From an uncultured Eubacteriales bacterium (GTDB taxonomy: Bacteria > Bacillota > Clostridia > Oscillospirales > Acutalibacteraceae): 56,276 nt of DNA. The notes under the pieces were generated by a model, which saw nothing but the letters and a program-made list of their open reading frames with translations, did no database searches and was not told the origin of the DNA. The translations under genes and the position numbers were made by a program. Below are positions 1 through 7,949 of this stretch, piece after piece. Location: assembly GCA_934486615.1 (NCBI GenBank), contig CAKSQO010000012.1:1-56276 (forward strand), given 5' to 3'. Every line of letters begins with the position of its first letter. The first letter of the stretch is position 1.

Positions 1-15
1 AGCAGGGGTATCCAT
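1..15 (-). CDS. 5' end of a gene running off the left edge
   Basis: Only the first five codons (M-D-T-P-A) are inside the window. The start is supported by a strong ribosome binding site, AAGGAGGAG, lying in the last codons of the upstream XRE regulator gene about 6 nt before the ATG. The ATG lies one base after that gene's stop, so it would be the third gene of the operon. Nothing can be said about its product. Confidence 0.5.
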
Positions 16-16
16 A

Positions 17-226
17 CTAAATCTCCTCCTTAAATTCGAGCAGGTCGCCCGGCTGACAATCGAGCGCCTTGCACAGCGCTTCGAGCGTCGAGAACCGAAT
101 GGCCTTGGCTTTATTGGTTTTCAGAATCGAGAGATTTGCCTGAGTTATTCCGACGGCTTCGGCCAGTTCGCCCGAGGTCATCTTCCTTTTTGCGAGCATA
201 ACGTCAAGGTTAACAACTATCGCCAT
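17..226 (-). CDS. Cro/XRE-family helix-turn-helix regulator (YozG-like)
   Basis: This 69-residue protein is essentially one helix-turn-helix domain. The segment SGELAEAVGITQANLSIL (about residues 18-35) gives the two helices, and the tail (EALCKALDCQPGDLLEF) is typical of the short single-domain Cro/C1 regulators. It begins 11 nt after the DUF2975 gene with a GAGGTGAG site before the ATG, so the two are co-transcribed. XRE plus DUF2975 is a recurrent pair in Firmicutes. By inference it represses or activates its own operon. The target is unknown, and the family call is secure. Confidence 0.9.
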   Translation of the reverse strand: MAIVVNLDVMLAKRKMTSGELAEAVGITQANLSILKTNKAKAIRFSTLEALCKALDCQPGDLLEFKEEI

Positions 227-237
227 CTGCGCTCACC

Positions 238-681
238 TCATATCGTCATGTCGTTCTCGTCCTTGAGCTTTATGGCCGACTCAAACACGTTCTTTATCAC
301 GCGGATTATCAGCGCGATGAACGCGGCGGCAGCTGCGACAAGGAAGAACGGCATATAGAAAAAGCCGCTTACAAGGCAGACGAGCCCGATAACAAAGCAC
401 AGCCACGACATTACGCGCAGCAGAGTGACGTTCCGGACGATGAAGGTCTGCTCGCGGTTTATGTTGGCAAGCAGCATGTGCAGGCAGACGAGCGCCGCAA
501 GAACGAACGGCAGACAGGTGTAGCAGCCGACGGTTATCGAGACTGCCACGCGCTCGGGTCTGTCGGTTAAGTCACAGTAAATGCGAGTCAGCATCGGCAG
601 CGTGAAAGCGCCCGCGACGGTGAGCACCGCAAACAGCTCGGTTATGACAAACGACGCAATGACACTTCGCTTATTGTGCAA
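238..681 (-). CDS. DUF2975 family membrane protein
   Basis: A 147-residue protein with four hydrophobic helices (roughly residues 10-32, 50-72, 88-108 and 112-132) and a short charged C-terminal tail (KDENDMTI). Pattern, size and position directly before a small XRE regulator match the DUF2975 family, whose function is unknown. The start is TTG at 681, chosen because AAAGGAAG lies 9 nt upstream. It is the first gene of a small minus-strand operon with its own TTGACA/TATTCT promoter. It may sense membrane state for the partner regulator, but that is inference. Confidence 0.8.
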   Translation of the reverse strand: MHNKRSVIASFVITELFAVLTVAGAFTLPMLTRIYCDLTDRPERVAVSITVGCYTCLPFVLAALVCLHMLLANINREQTFIVRNVTLLRVMSWLCFVIGLVCLVSGFFYMPFFLVAAAAAFIALIIRVIKNVFESAIKLKDENDMTI

Positions 682-725
682 ATTTTAGACTTCCTTTCGG
701 TGGTAGAATTATCCTTTTCGCCTTT

Positions 726-754
726 AGAATAGCACTTTGATTATCGTTTGTCAA
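726..754 (-). promoter_or_regulatory. sigma-A promoter of the DUF2975/XRE operon
   Basis: Read on the minus strand: TTGACA (754-749), 17-bp spacer, TATTCT (731-726). It lies about 45 bp upstream of the TTG start at 681. Confidence 0.7.
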
Positions 755-849
755 TAAAAATATATTGAAAAATAATATTACAGTTTTGTTACCGCAGGTT
801 ACAAAGCATTATTTTTAAGTTACATTTTAAAAATATGCGCGTGATACAA

Positions 850-878
850 TTGCAAATGCGACCCTGTTGTGGTATGAT
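850..878 (+). promoter_or_regulatory. sigma-A promoter of the nucleotidyltransferase-like gene
   Basis: TTGCAA (850-855), 17-bp spacer, TATGAT (873-878). The -10 box follows TG-G, giving an extended -10. A leader of about 80 nt would follow before the ATG at 967. Confidence 0.55.
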
Positions 879-966
879 TTTTATAATGTGAATAGTCTGT
901 TGCAAGGCGTTTGCGGGGTCAGGCGCTTTGGCGCACTGATTCGGGTGCGCGGGAAGGCAGGAACGA

Positions 967-2118
967 ATGGAAAACACGGGTAAAATTATGATACAGCTGA
1001 TATGCCGCGAGCTGTTCGGCGGCGCGGCGCTCAGCGCGCCTTTGAGCGAAGAACAGGCCGACGAGCTGTACCGTCTGGCGCTGTTTCACGATATGGCGCA
1101 CCTTGTCGGCGACGCGCTGCTTTCCGACGGGCTGCTGCCAGACGGCGAGGCAAAGACCAAGTTCGAGGAGCAGCGGATGATGGCGGTTTTCCGCTGCGAA
1201 AATCAGTCGTTTGAGCTTGAACGCATCAAAAGCGTGCTTTCGGCTGAGAAGGTCGACTTTGTGCCGCTCAAGGGCGCGGTCATTCGCGGCTTTTACCCCG
1301 AGCCGTGGCAGCGCACGAGCTGCGACATCGACGTGCTCGTGCACGAAAGCGGGCTTGAAAAAGCCGCCGCAGCGCTTACCTCAAAGCTCGGCTACATCAG
1401 AGAGGAAATGAACTACCATGACCTGCCGCTCAGCTCCCGCTCGGGCGTGCACCTTGAGCTGCATTTCAGCGTGCTTGAGAGCAACGAGCAGCTCGATCCC
1501 GTATTAAGCGAAGCGTGGGAGCACGCCGAGCCCGCCGATGGCGCTGAAAAGCACTTTGACGGCGCGTTCTTTATGTTCCACTTCATCGCCCACGCGGCGT
1601 ATCACTTCATTCGCGGCGGGTGCGGGGTCAAGCCGCTGCTCGATTTCTATATCCTTGATAAGAGTTTTGATTACGACTGTGCGCAGCTCGATGCCTTGCT
1701 TGAGCGCGCGCGGCTGGCGGCGTTCGTGAGGAACATGCGTCGACTGGCCGCGGTGTGGTTCGGCGGCGAGGCTCACGACGAGACCACCGCGTCAATGGAG
1801 CGCTACATTCTCTCGGGCGGCGTTTACGGCACGAACAGGCAGAAGGTCGCCATGCAACTGACCGAGGGCAGGGGAAAGCACCTCCTGCGCCGCTTCTGGA
1901 AGCCGTATCCGTGGCTGTGCGAGCGCTATCCGCAGCTTAAAGGCAGGCGCATACTGCAGCCGGTTTACGAGGTGCGCCGCTGGTGTGAGCTTATCGGCAC
2001 GAGGTGGCGCTTCAAGGGCGGAATGAAGGATCTGAAAACGAGCTTTACCGTCTCCGACGAGACGGTCGCGGAGGTCAAAAAGCTGTTTGACAACATCGGG
2101 CTTGACCCGAAATATTGA
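967..2118 (+). CDS. Uncharacterised nucleotidyltransferase-family protein (PF14907-like)
   Basis: A 383-residue soluble protein. Residues 98-125 carry the pattern VPLKGAVIRGFYP followed by R-x3-CDIDVLV, with the metal-binding aspartates of a Pol-beta-type nucleotidyltransferase at about D120 and D122. This K-G ... Y-P ... D-I-D-L-L-V layout is the hallmark of PF14907, which often lies near peptide-modification or polysaccharide genes. No such partner is here: the gene stands alone between its own promoter and a bidirectional terminator. The remainder is helical, with no membrane segment or signal peptide. Substrate is unknown. Start ATG 967 follows GGCAGGAACGA. Confidence 0.75.
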   Translation: MENTGKIMIQLICRELFGGAALSAPLSEEQADELYRLALFHDMAHLVGDALLSDGLLPDGEAKTKFEEQRMMAVFRCENQSFELERIKSVLSAEKVDFVPLKGAVIRGFYPEPWQRTSCDIDVLVHESGLEKAAAALTSKLGYIREEMNYHDLPLSSRSGVHLELHFSVLESNEQLDPVLSEAWEHAEPADGAEKHFDGAFFMFHFIAHAAYHFIRGGCGVKPLLDFYILDKSFDYDCAQLDALLERARLAAFVRNMRRLAAVWFGGEAHDETTASMERYILSGGVYGTNRQKVAMQLTEGRGKHLLRRFWKPYPWLCERYPQLKGRRILQPVYEVRRWCELIGTRWRFKGGMKDLKTSFTVSDETVAEVKKLFDNIGLDPKY

Positions 2119-2174
2119 TGATAAAGAGCGAGCGCTGATTTGATTGAGAAAATCGTCTGTTACGCGCGATAAAA

Positions 2175-2214
2175 AGAAAAAATGCAAAGCGAAAAACCGC
2201 TTTGCATTTTTTCT
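2175..2214. terminator. Bidirectional intrinsic terminator
   Basis: Stem AAAAAATGCAAAGCG / CGCTTTGCATTTTTT with a short A-rich loop. It has A/T tracts on both sides, so it can end both the nucleotidyltransferase-like gene and the convergent minus-strand operon. Confidence 0.85.
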
Positions 2215-2219
2215 TAGCT

Positions 2220-2606
2220 TTAATACCATTGCCAGAGACTGTAATATTTGTTGGTCTGAACGTAGACGACCTCACTTTTGCCGTCCTTTTCAATAGTGAC
2301 CTCGCTTCCGGACCGATTCACCACGCTGTAGCCGCCTGCTTCAACGTAATCGCTGAAGCCGTAATTGTCCGTTGTTGCCATAATCACCTTTTTAGGGCTT
2401 GCGAAAAAGGAGTTTGCGCCGTTGCTTTCGCGCGAGGAATCATCCTTTATCACACAATATTTCTCGTCGCGGTTGTTTACAACATAAGCGGAATAAATTA
2501 TGCGCGGAATGTTGACGCTGCCGAACTTGATCTGTGAAAATGACAGCAAGGCGCAGGTCAAAACCGCAACTGCTGACGTCAGGATTATTATTGAACGCTT
2601 TTTCAC
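2220..2606 (-). CDS. Small membrane-anchored protein of unknown function
   Basis: A 128-residue protein with an N-terminal hydrophobic helix (residues 5-25) and about 100 residues predicted outside the membrane. The C-terminal part (DYVEAGGYSVVNRSGSEVTI) looks like a small beta domain. The start was moved to GTG 2606 because AAGGAAGG lies about 10 nt upstream; the longer frame from 2660 has no such site and would bury the membrane helix. It follows the histidine kinase by 67 nt on the same strand with no terminator visible between them, so it is probably the third gene of the two-component operon. No family was recognised. Confidence 0.6.
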   Translation of the reverse strand: MKKRSIIILTSAVAVLTCALLSFSQIKFGSVNIPRIIYSAYVVNNRDEKYCVIKDDSSRESNGANSFFASPKKVIMATTDNYGFSDYVEAGGYSVVNRSGSEVTIEKDGKSEVVYVQTNKYYSLWQWY

Positions 2607-2673
2607 AATCGTATTTCCTTCCTTTATCTCGACAGCGGCTTTTGTGATGGTCGCTGCCAAGCGGGATTATTCG

Positions 2674-4905
2674 TTACAAAGCGGGCGGTTCACCCGGGTC
2701 GGAGCCGTCGTGGTCGACCTTGTTGTCAGCAGTTTCGCTATGCGCGGACGCGTCCTCACTTAAAGCGCTCTGCGGCGCGTTTGCTGCGGGCACGTTCACC
2801 ACGCCGAGCGTGACGATAGCCTTGAACAAATCGCCGTCGACGACGATGTCGAAACGACCGCCCTGAAGCTCAGTCAGGCTGCGCGCTATCGAAAGACCGA
2901 GCCCGCTGCCCTCGGTGTTGCGCGACTCGTCGCCGCGCACGAAGCGCTCCGTAAGCTCGTCGCCGCTGATGTTCAGCCGCATACACGAGATGTTCTTGAA
3001 CACCACGCTCACGAGGTTGCCCGAGCGGATGCATTCGATGTAAACGCGTGTGCCCGGCTGAGCGTATTTGACGATGTTGTTCATCAGATTGTCAAACACA
3101 CGCCACAGCAGCCGCCCGTCGGCCATAACCGTGGGGGAGGAGCTGCACTCGGTCAGCACGGGCTCGAGATTGTGCGTCTCAAACCGGTCGCCGTATTCGG
3201 CCACCGACTGCGCGAGCAGCACGTTGATGTCGGTGCGCTCCATATGCACCGCGATGTTGCCCGACGAAGCCTTAGCGGCTTCGACCAAATCCTCAAGCAG
3301 CTTTTTCAGCCTGTGGGACTGGCGGTCGATAACCTCGATGTACTCGGCGGCGGTCGGGTCGGTTATCTCCGTCTTTTCAAGCAGGTCAACGTAGTTGATT
3401 ATCGACGTCAGCGGCGTCTTGATGTCGTGCGAGACGTTGGTGATAAGCTCGGTTTTCATACGCTCCGAGCGCATCTTCGCGTCGACCGCCTTTGACAATC
3501 CGCCCTGTATGCTGTTGAGCCGCTCGCCGTGCTGCCTGAGCGAGCTCGGCATATGCCGCAGGTCGATCTTGTAGTCGAGGTTGCCGCCGGCAATCTCGTC
3601 CGCGCCCTTTTGCAGGCGGCACAGCGCACTTGCCAGATAGATGACTATGGCCACAAGCCCCACCGAGCGCACAAACCACAGCAGCATACTGCCCGACTGG
3701 GACGAGAGCATAACGATGAACTCGACTATCAGCGCGGCGCAGAGGATAAGCGCCAGCTTAGCGTAAATATGCATATTGCGCGCCAGCCACCTAAGCCCCG
3801 CAAGGCACTTTAGAGCAATCCTTTTAATCAGTCTCAGCAGATAGAAGATGATGGTGTTGCGCCAGAATTTGCCCTTTTTAACGCGCGCGGCGAAGGTCGT
3901 AACGGCGCTCAGTGCCAGCATGGCAAACGGCAGCATTTCAACGCCGAGCAGGATTATCGACGGCAGGTTTACGTCGTACCAGCTGTTGAATAACAGGTCG
4001 GCGGTTACGCCTACGCCTAAAACGCCGAGCGCTTCGGCTATGACTATGAGGTAGTACAGCAGATCAAGCGGTATGCGGTCATACCAAGTCAGGTGCAGCT
4101 CGTCTGTTCCCCTGACGTGACCCATTGAGCTGCATACGAATATCATCGCCGCCACGCACAGCAGCAGCCCGAGCAGGGCGGCGGCCGCAATGATAAGCCG
4201 CAAATCGAAAAGCTGCGACGCAAAGGCGCTGTTTTTGTAAAGCGTGTCCTTGACGGTCAGCGTTTTCGGTACGGCACAGGTGAGCGTGTAGTCCGTGCCC
4301 TCGTACTCGTCGTAATCCGCCGAGAAGGTATAGACGGTGTTGCCGTCCGCGCCGTCGACGGCGCTGAGAGTGACATTGCGCAGCGGCGAATAGTGCAGGT
4401 CGTCCCCGATTTTGGCCAGCAGCTGCTCATAGAAGCTTTCTCTGCCCTCAACGGAGTCGAAGCTTTCTTCGACATGGATCGCCGTGGGGTTGGTTTGGTT
4501 GTAAAGAGTGACGACCGTCGACATCTCTATTATTGTCGCGGCCTGCTCCGGATAGGAGCTGCAGACCGTGTTGCCGTCGGGGTCGGTCATGGTAAAGAAA
4601 AAGTTTATCCTGCTGCTTGAATACGGAAAGTCGGAGGCACTCATGTGCTCCTTAATTTTGTCGATATCCATATTCATGTTTCGGCTGAGGTCTTCGATAT
4701 AGACGCTTAAACTCGACATTTTGCCGGAGCAGTAGCTGCGCGCGAGGTTTGCGTAAACGTCGGTGTCGCCGTAGGAGTCGGCACTGTACGACCCTGTCGA
4801 TATGAGCGCGACTGTCGCGGTGCCTCCGAGCACGGCGATGACAGCGAACACGGCTGCCGCAATCAGCCCGATCGCGCGGGAGACGTTGCTGTATGCGCTT
4901 TTCAT
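2674..4905 (-). CDS. Membrane sensor histidine kinase
   Basis: A 743-residue kinase. Residues 12-35 form a membrane helix. Residues 40-225 form an extracytoplasmic sensor region, and about 237-430 hold five or six further membrane helices. A HAMP-like stretch follows (about 431-480). The phospho-acceptor box VSHDIKTPLTS has His493, the N-box FDNLMNN spans 604-610 and the G-box GSGLGLS starts near 666. The tail after 705 is acidic and low in complexity. It overlaps the response regulator gene by 4 nt (ATGA), so the two are translationally coupled partners. The architecture is common in Clostridia, often near envelope-stress genes. The signal is unknown. Confidence 0.92.
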   Translation of the reverse strand: MKSAYSNVSRAIGLIAAAVFAVIAVLGGTATVALISTGSYSADSYGDTDVYANLARSYCSGKMSSLSVYIEDLSRNMNMDIDKIKEHMSASDFPYSSSRINFFFTMTDPDGNTVCSSYPEQAATIIEMSTVVTLYNQTNPTAIHVEESFDSVEGRESFYEQLLAKIGDDLHYSPLRNVTLSAVDGADGNTVYTFSADYDEYEGTDYTLTCAVPKTLTVKDTLYKNSAFASQLFDLRLIIAAAALLGLLLCVAAMIFVCSSMGHVRGTDELHLTWYDRIPLDLLYYLIVIAEALGVLGVGVTADLLFNSWYDVNLPSIILLGVEMLPFAMLALSAVTTFAARVKKGKFWRNTIIFYLLRLIKRIALKCLAGLRWLARNMHIYAKLALILCAALIVEFIVMLSSQSGSMLLWFVRSVGLVAIVIYLASALCRLQKGADEIAGGNLDYKIDLRHMPSSLRQHGERLNSIQGGLSKAVDAKMRSERMKTELITNVSHDIKTPLTSIINYVDLLEKTEITDPTAAEYIEVIDRQSHRLKKLLEDLVEAAKASSGNIAVHMERTDINVLLAQSVAEYGDRFETHNLEPVLTECSSSPTVMADGRLLWRVFDNLMNNIVKYAQPGTRVYIECIRSGNLVSVVFKNISCMRLNISGDELTERFVRGDESRNTEGSGLGLSIARSLTELQGGRFDIVVDGDLFKAIVTLGVVNVPAANAPQSALSEDASAHSETADNKVDHDGSDPGEPPAL

Positions 4906-5597
4906 TTGGCTTCACCGTCCATTTTGTAGCCCTTGCCCCACACGACCTTCAGATAGCGCGGCTCGGCAGGGTTTATCTCGATCTTTTCACGCAGATGGCG
5001 AATGTGCACCGCGACCGTGCCCTCCGCGCCGACAGGCGCGTCATTCCACACGGCACGGTATATTTCCTTGGGCGAGAACACCTTGCCCGGTGAGAACATA
5101 AACAGCTTTAATATATCGTACTCGGTGGGGGAGAGGTGTACCTCGTCGCCGTCGACGGTGACCTTTTTCAGCTCGTCGTCAAGCTCCACGCCGCCGATGA
5201 TAAGGCTTGTCGGCCGCACGCTGCCCGCGCCGAGCTGCATGTAGCGGCGCAGCTGGCTCTTGACACGTGCAAGCACCTCAATGGGGTTGAACGGCTTGGT
5301 GATGTAGTCGTCCGCGCCGACGTTAAGCCCGAGCACCTTGTCGGTGTCCTCGCTCTTTGCGGTCAGCAGAATGACGGGCACGTTGCTTTCTTCCCGCAGA
5401 CGCAGCATAGTCTGAATTCCGTCAAGCTGCGGCATCATAATATCAAGCAGGACAAGGTGAATGTCCTCCCGTTTAACGCAGTCGATGGCCTCAAGTCCGT
5501 TAAATGCCTCAAACACCCTGTACCCATCTGCAGAGAGGTAAATTTTCAGTGCCGATACTATATCTTTTTCGTCGTCGCAAACGAGTATGTTGTACAT
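4902..5597 (-). CDS. OmpR/PhoB-family response regulator
   Basis: A 231-residue protein. The receiver domain (1-120) has the acidic pocket D8/D9, phospho-acceptor D52 in LLDIMMP, and K101 in ITKPF. The winged-helix DNA-binding domain (about 130-228) includes the typical LSPTEYDILKLF and the closing VVWGKGYKM. It is the first gene of the operon with the kinase. A direct ATTAA repeat with 11-bp spacing lies upstream, the spacing used by dimers of this family, which suggests autoregulation (inference). Confidence 0.95.
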   Translation of the reverse strand: MYNILVCDDEKDIVSALKIYLSADGYRVFEAFNGLEAIDCVKREDIHLVLLDIMMPQLDGIQTMLRLREESNVPVILLTAKSEDTDKVLGLNVGADDYITKPFNPIEVLARVKSQLRRYMQLGAGSVRPTSLIIGGVELDDELKKVTVDGDEVHLSPTEYDILKLFMFSPGKVFSPKEIYRAVWNDAPVGAEGTVAVHIRHLREKIEINPAEPRYLKVVWGKGYKMDGEAK

Positions 5598-5667
5598 CTG
5601 CCTTCACTCCTAATGTCTGTTAAGCCTATGATAAGCCTTTTTGCCTTAACAAACAATATTCAAATTG

Positions 5668-5683
5668 ATTAAGATTTTATTAA
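5668..5683. promoter_or_regulatory. Candidate operator of the response regulator (direct repeat)
   Basis: ATTAA at 5668-5672 is repeated at 5679-5683, exactly 11 bp apart. It lies upstream of a possible TTGTTT-17-TATCAT promoter for the response regulator gene. OmpR-family dimers commonly bind 11-bp direct repeats. The second copy touches the terminator stem of the next operon. Confidence 0.35.
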
Positions 5684-5727
5684 AGCCCCGAAAACAGCGT
5701 GCAAACTGCTGCTTTGCTCGGGGCTTT
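5682..5727 (-). terminator. Terminator of the shikimate-kinase-like operon
   Basis: AAAGCCCCGA / TCGGGGCTTT stem with a loop of about 26 nt that has internal pairing. On the minus strand it is followed by a T-rich stretch (TTTAATAAAAT). Confidence 0.7.
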
Positions 5728-5737
5728 GATTGGCTAT

Positions 5738-6244
5738 TCAGGCTTTAAGCGCGTCCCTGACGGCGGCTTCCACCGCGTCGACAGCCTGCTCGATAGTGAG
5801 CAAGTCGGAGTCGACCGCAATGTCGGCGTAGTGCTCATAAAGCCGCGCGCGCTCCTCGTAGATTTCGCTTATCGGGCGGTTCTTTGCGCCCACCACGCCG
5901 CGCGTGTCGAGGTTGTTTATGCGCTGCTGCACGGTCTCGAGCGTTATCCTTATGTACACGGTCACCGAGCCGATTTTGAGGTTGTGCATACCGCTTTTGG
6001 AGTAGACCGCGCTGCCGCCCGTTGAGATGACGGCCGAGTCGCAGTCAAGCTCGCGTATAACGTCCTGCTCGACCGCAAGCAGCACCTCGTCGCCCTTTGA
6101 GTCGATGGTCTCCTGAAGCAGCTCGCCCGTTCTCTCCTGAATGAGCAGGTCGGTGTCGACAAAGCTCATGCCGAGCCGCTTTGCAAGCAGCACGCCGACG
6201 GTGCTTTTGCCGCAGCCTGGCATTCCTATAAGTACGATGTTCAT
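5738..6244 (-). CDS. Shikimate-kinase-like small-molecule kinase
   Basis: A 168-residue P-loop kinase of the shikimate/gluconate kinase fold. Walker A is GMPGCGKST (7-15), the DTD motif spans about 30-32, and the C-terminal RLYEHYADI supplies the usual lid-side arginine. Annotation pipelines would call it aroK. However, the shikimate-contacting arginine of the G-E-x-x-F-R-x-x-E motif is absent (here GDEVLLAVE), and the GGG loop reads TGGSAV. No other aro gene is nearby. The start was set to ATG 6244, preceded by GGAGGAAAGACA and overlapping the previous stop by 4 nt, rather than the longer frame from 6292. The fold is certain; shikimate as substrate is doubtful. Confidence 0.8.
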   Translation of the reverse strand: MNIVLIGMPGCGKSTVGVLLAKRLGMSFVDTDLLIQERTGELLQETIDSKGDEVLLAVEQDVIRELDCDSAVISTGGSAVYSKSGMHNLKIGSVTVYIRITLETVQQRINNLDTRGVVGAKNRPISEIYEERARLYEHYADIAVDSDLLTIEQAVDAVEAAVRDALKA

Positions 6245-7005
6245 TGTCTTTCCTCCGAAATTACGCCGAGCGCGAAGTGAGCCTTCGCACATTCAAGATA
6301 GGGTGCGACAAACGGCACCGCAAGCCCCGTTATGCATAAGACAAGCCAACCCGCAAAGCGCAGGTAGAACTCAAACAGCCGCAGCCGGCGCCCTTTCATC
6401 ATCAGGCGGCTCTCTTTAAGCGCCTGACCGCTTTTGATTGGGGCGGCGTCAAGGCTGCCTATGAGCAGATAGTCGCTTAAAAAATATGTGAACAAAACCG
6501 CGACGGATGCGATTGCTCCCGCTGCGAACAACGCGCTTGCCAGAAAGCCGAGCGCGGTTTCGGTCGCAGAGCTTAACTCAATATATTCGCCGCGCATAAG
6601 CTCCGCGCATACAGCACCCGCGACATACTGCACGGCGCCCGCCGCAAAAGCGCGCAGCCAGACGCGCGCTTTAAGCGCGGTTATCTTCCGCCAAGCGGTC
6701 CCAAAGCCGTCAAAAACGCGGACAAGGCCGACGTCGCTTTCGCCGCGCGCGGCGGCGACCAGAAAGCGCCGTATGCCGAACATAAGCGGCGCGGCGATCA
6801 GCCATACTCCGATGATAACGGGCACGGTCGCGACCGCCGATGCAAGGTCAGCTCCGAGCGGCGAAACGAGCACGGCTTCGATAACGTCGCCGCAGCAGAC
6901 TATGGCCGCATAGACCGCGATGAGCATACAGTACGCGCTGACGCTTTGCAGGTATCTGCCCGCCAGGGCCGCCCTCGCCGCAGGCTTGATGTTTGCGGTC
7001 GGCAT
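6241..7005 (-). CDS. DUF975-like integral membrane protein
   Basis: A 254-residue protein with about six hydrophobic helices. The C-terminal part, MKGRRLRLFEFYLRFAGW followed by a glycine-containing helix and VAPYLECAKAHF, is the typical end of DUF975 proteins (short loop, W in a helix, then PY near the last helix). The function of that family is unknown. It is the middle gene of a three-gene minus-strand operon, 60 nt after the upstream membrane protein and overlapping the kinase-like gene by 4 nt, so translation of the two is coupled. It could be a membrane partner of that kinase, but this rests only on position. Confidence 0.6.
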   Translation of the reverse strand: MPTANIKPAARAALAGRYLQSVSAYCMLIAVYAAIVCCGDVIEAVLVSPLGADLASAVATVPVIIGVWLIAAPLMFGIRRFLVAAARGESDVGLVRVFDGFGTAWRKITALKARVWLRAFAAGAVQYVAGAVCAELMRGEYIELSSATETALGFLASALFAAGAIASVAVLFTYFLSDYLLIGSLDAAPIKSGQALKESRLMMKGRRLRLFEFYLRFAGWLVLCITGLAVPFVAPYLECAKAHFALGVISEERQ

Positions 7006-7065
7006 ACGACCACCTCCGTGATAAGTATTCCCGATTATTCGCGGGTTTAAGACTTAAAAAGCCGC

Positions 7066-7782
7066 TTAATCGGCCAAATCTTTTTCGTCGTTGAGCTTGA
7101 AATGTCGGCTCATGACCGTTCCCACACAGATAAGCGACGGCAGGGCAATGACTGCAATCACCGCTGCGATCGCGGCAATCTGCTTAAAGCCCAGGGTCGC
7201 GTCGTCAACGGACGAGTACGCGCTTTTCGCAATCACCATAACGGCTGCCGCGGCGGCGGTCATTGTAAGGAACACAAGCACGTTCACCGCAGTGACGGCG
7301 ACGCGCTGCCACCTGACGGAGAAGTCGAGCAGCATATTCGTCGCGTGCAGCAGACACACGGCTGCCAGCCCGATGAGAGCATAAAGCAGCTGGTCAAAAT
7401 AGTCGGGTGCGGCCGCCTGAACGATAGCGCCGTAGATAAGCGGCAGCAAAACGGCCGTGCAGCACAGTATGACATAGGGCATAGCCGTGCCGTTTTTTGC
7501 CTTTGAGCGGGAGAATGCCTCGGTCGCCGACAGGAATAATATGTAGAAAGAGACGAAGACCGTTTCGTTTATTCTGAAAAAGCCGCCGCTTAAATTTGCG
7601 TTTATAAAGTACACGCGGAAAATCTCGAACATCAAGACCGTTATCGCGAGCACCACCGCCGACTGGACGACGGTGAACACGCAGCGCAGGCGGCTGTCGG
7701 AGCCTTTGGCGATGAATCCCTTGCCTGCCAGAACGGCGGCAGGAATGAGCAGGATATACAGTACAGCGGTGACAAACAGCAT
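7066..7782 (-). CDS. Polytopic membrane protein, unknown family
   Basis: A 238-residue protein made almost entirely of hydrophobic helices (about seven, starting with residues 2-20), joined by short basic loops, with a short charged cytoplasmic tail (KLNDEKDLAD). No catalytic or transport motif was seen. It is the first gene of the operon with the DUF975-like protein and the shikimate-kinase-like protein. A promoter (7844-7871) lies just upstream. The ATG at 7782 is preceded by GGGAAGTGAATTT. Confidence 0.6.
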   Translation of the reverse strand: MLFVTAVLYILLIPAAVLAGKGFIAKGSDSRLRCVFTVVQSAVVLAITVLMFEIFRVYFINANLSGGFFRINETVFVSFYILFLSATEAFSRSKAKNGTAMPYVILCCTAVLLPLIYGAIVQAAAPDYFDQLLYALIGLAAVCLLHATNMLLDFSVRWQRVAVTAVNVLVFLTMTAAAAAVMVIAKSAYSSVDDATLGFKQIAAIAAVIAVIALPSLICVGTVMSRHFKLNDEKDLAD

Positions 7783-7843
7783 AAATTCACTTCCCGATTT
7801 TTTGAAAGGCGGTCGGATTTTTGAAATCCTTACCTTTTAAATA

Positions 7844-7871
7844 AGTATAACACGTTTTCGCCGACTTTCAA
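7844..7871 (-). promoter_or_regulatory. sigma-A promoter of the minus-strand membrane-protein operon
   Basis: Read on the minus strand: TTGAAA (7871-7866), 16-bp spacer, TATACT (7849-7844). It lies back to back with the plus-strand promoter at 7885-7913. Confidence 0.5.
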
Positions 7872-7884
7872 TCGTTAATTTGAA

Positions 7885-7913
7885 TTGACACGGCGCTTTC
7901 TTTGTCGTATTAT
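7885..7913 (+). promoter_or_regulatory. sigma-A promoter of the CPBP-tadA-CPBP operon
   Basis: TTGACA (7885-7890), 17-bp spacer, TATTAT (7908-7913). Transcription would start near 7920, only a few bases before the ATG at 7926. That favours the TTG at 7950 as the true start of the first gene. Confidence 0.75.
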
Positions 7914-7949
7914 GAATGAAAGGCGATGACTAAAGGGAGGGCGGCAAGA

